DNA of 32,404 nucleotides from positions 1-32,404 of the forward strand of contig JAGQKG010000017.1 of the NCBI GenBank assembly GCA_020430245.1, in the 5' to 3' direction. The stretch's first letter is position 1. Each line of letters opens with the position of its first letter. Positions 31,664 to 32,404 of the stretch are shown in pieces. The notes below the pieces were generated by a model. That model did not search any database. It saw only the letters and a program-made list of their open reading frames with translations, and was not told where the DNA came from. Position numbers and translations under genes: made by a program. This DNA is from Nitrospira sp. Its GTDB lineage: Bacteria; Nitrospirota; Nitrospiria; Nitrospirales; UBA8639.

Positions 31664-32404
31664 CTAACTACATTGATTTTTATTAGGTTTTCCCTCTTTC
31701 TCTTTATCGGACTTGTCATTTCCGTCCTCTGGGTCCCGTCTACCTTTCGATAAAATAATATTCCGCGCGGTATTTCCCACCGCTTTTCCTATTTGAAATG
31801 CAGGAGTGATAGGCCCGCCGGGGTTTAACCCACCAATCGCACCAGTAATAAAGCCTTGAATAAATTGAATGACAATTCCAGGATTTCCTCCAAAGGGATC
31901 CTTGAAATTGACCGGATTATTGAACACATATCGATACAGATTCTGATCCCCGGCATTAAATCCAATGGGATCTTCGCTCAGGAACCGCCCTGTGTTTTGA
32001 TCATAATACCGCGCGCGGTAGTAGTATAACCCTGATTCTACATCAAACTCGCGGCCGGTATAGCTGTAGGGTTGCACCACCGACTCGAAGACATTCAGCC
32101 GCCTTCCATAACTATCATACAGATAGCTATTGGCGACCGTGCCACTACTATTCGTCAGGTGGGTGATCGAGCCCTGATGATTGCTGTGGTAGTAGAAGAA
32201 GCCGACGCCGGCCTTTTGAAGAATCAATGGCTGATCGACTTGATCGCCATGGCTGTATCGAGCACGGAAGGTATTCGTGCCATCATATTCCAACAGAATA
32301 TCTTCCCCATCGTACACATACCGCGTGATGCTCCCGGCCACGTTCTTCTCGATCCGTCTGCCCAGCCCATCATACTTGTACGTGACCGTCGTGCTGTTCG
32401 GGAG
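31664..32404 (-). CDS. RHS/YD-repeat protein, C-terminal part (5' end outside window)
   Basis: The frame is open to the right edge and its start lies outside. It encodes YD repeats (TVTYKYDGLGRRIEKN, ITRYVYDGEDILLEYDG). The RHS-associated core follows: YYYRARYYDQNTGRFLSEDP, then NLYRYVFNNPVNFKDPFG. The core ends at DPFG, after which 72 residues form a variable tail. That tail has a Gly-rich hydrophobic stretch (GIVIQFIQGFITGAIGGLNP) followed by a very charged end (GRRDPEDGNDKSDKEKEGKP). In RHS proteins this tail is the toxin released from the cage. It matches no toxin fold I recognise. It may be a small membrane-active effector or a truncated tip. Confidence 0.88.
   Translation of the reverse strand, partial: LPNSTTVTYKYDGLGRRIEKNVAGSITRYVYDGEDILLEYDGTNTFRARYSHGDQVDQPLILQKAGVGFFYYHSNHQGSITHLTNSSGTVANSYLYDSYGRRLNVFESVVQPYSYTGREFDVESGLYYYRARYYDQNTGRFLSEDPIGFNAGDQNLYRYVFNNPVNFKDPFGGNPGIVIQFIQGFITGAIGGLNPGGPITPAFQIGKAVGNTARNIILSKGRRDPEDGNDKSDKEKEGKPNKNQCS

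Noticed and set aside
1..32404. CRISPR arrays, tRNA and rRNA genes
   Set aside because: No regularly spaced direct repeats, cloverleaf-like segments or rRNA-like conserved blocks were seen anywhere in the window.

Overview
The window looks like a chromosomal segment of a Gram-negative bacterium of moderate GC content. It has Pal and CpoB/YbgF lipoproteins, a Tat-exported protein and outer-membrane style envelope genes. The gene content (a transaldolase-phosphoglucose isomerase fusion beside GH15, gnd, zwf and tkt, plus a TtuA/TtuB pair) resembles Nitrospira-like bacteria (Nitrospirota). That assignment is from memory of gene content, not from a database search.

Layout. 1-439: 5' end of an ISL3-family insertion sequence whose transposase appears to need a -1 frameshift at an A8 run. 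489-593: a short interspersed palindromic repeat. 708-2676 (+): a squalene-cyclase-like repeat protein and a Tat-exported DUF362 protein. 2969-6661 (-): a membrane acyltransferase, then pal and a long cpoB/ybgF. 7277-9223 (-): a PAS-GAF-PAS diguanylate cyclase with a CGDEF active site. 9443-11301 (-): an AmgK/MurU-like sugar kinase and nucleotidyltransferase pair. 12105-21567: a carbon-metabolism block, with GH15-gnd-zwf on + converging on tkt and tal-pgi on -. 21818-22952 (+): a MoaD-like sulfur carrier and a TtuA-type tRNA thiolase.

23223-29414 (-) is the most interesting part. It holds split thiamine-diphosphate decarboxylase subunits, a 2-aminoethylphosphonate (AEP) transaminase, a PntC-like CTP transferase, a CDP-alcohol phosphatidyltransferase carrying a degenerate nucleotidyltransferase domain, a flippase-like membrane protein and a small unknown protein. 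Read in order, this is a plausible route from phosphonopyruvate to phosphonoacetaldehyde, AEP, CMP-AEP and finally an AEP-headgroup phosphonolipid. PEP mutase, which would start the pathway, is not in the window.

29634-30077 (+) is queF. From 30286 to the right edge the DNA is accessory in character: a ParDE toxin-antitoxin pair, an RHS core remnant, an AT-rich candidate immunity gene and the 3' end of an RHS/YD-repeat gene. The RHS core sequence occurs on both sides of the candidate immunity gene, as expected for a toxin/immunity exchange module.

Two stretches over 600 bases (6662-7276 and 11302-12104) have no supportable gene.
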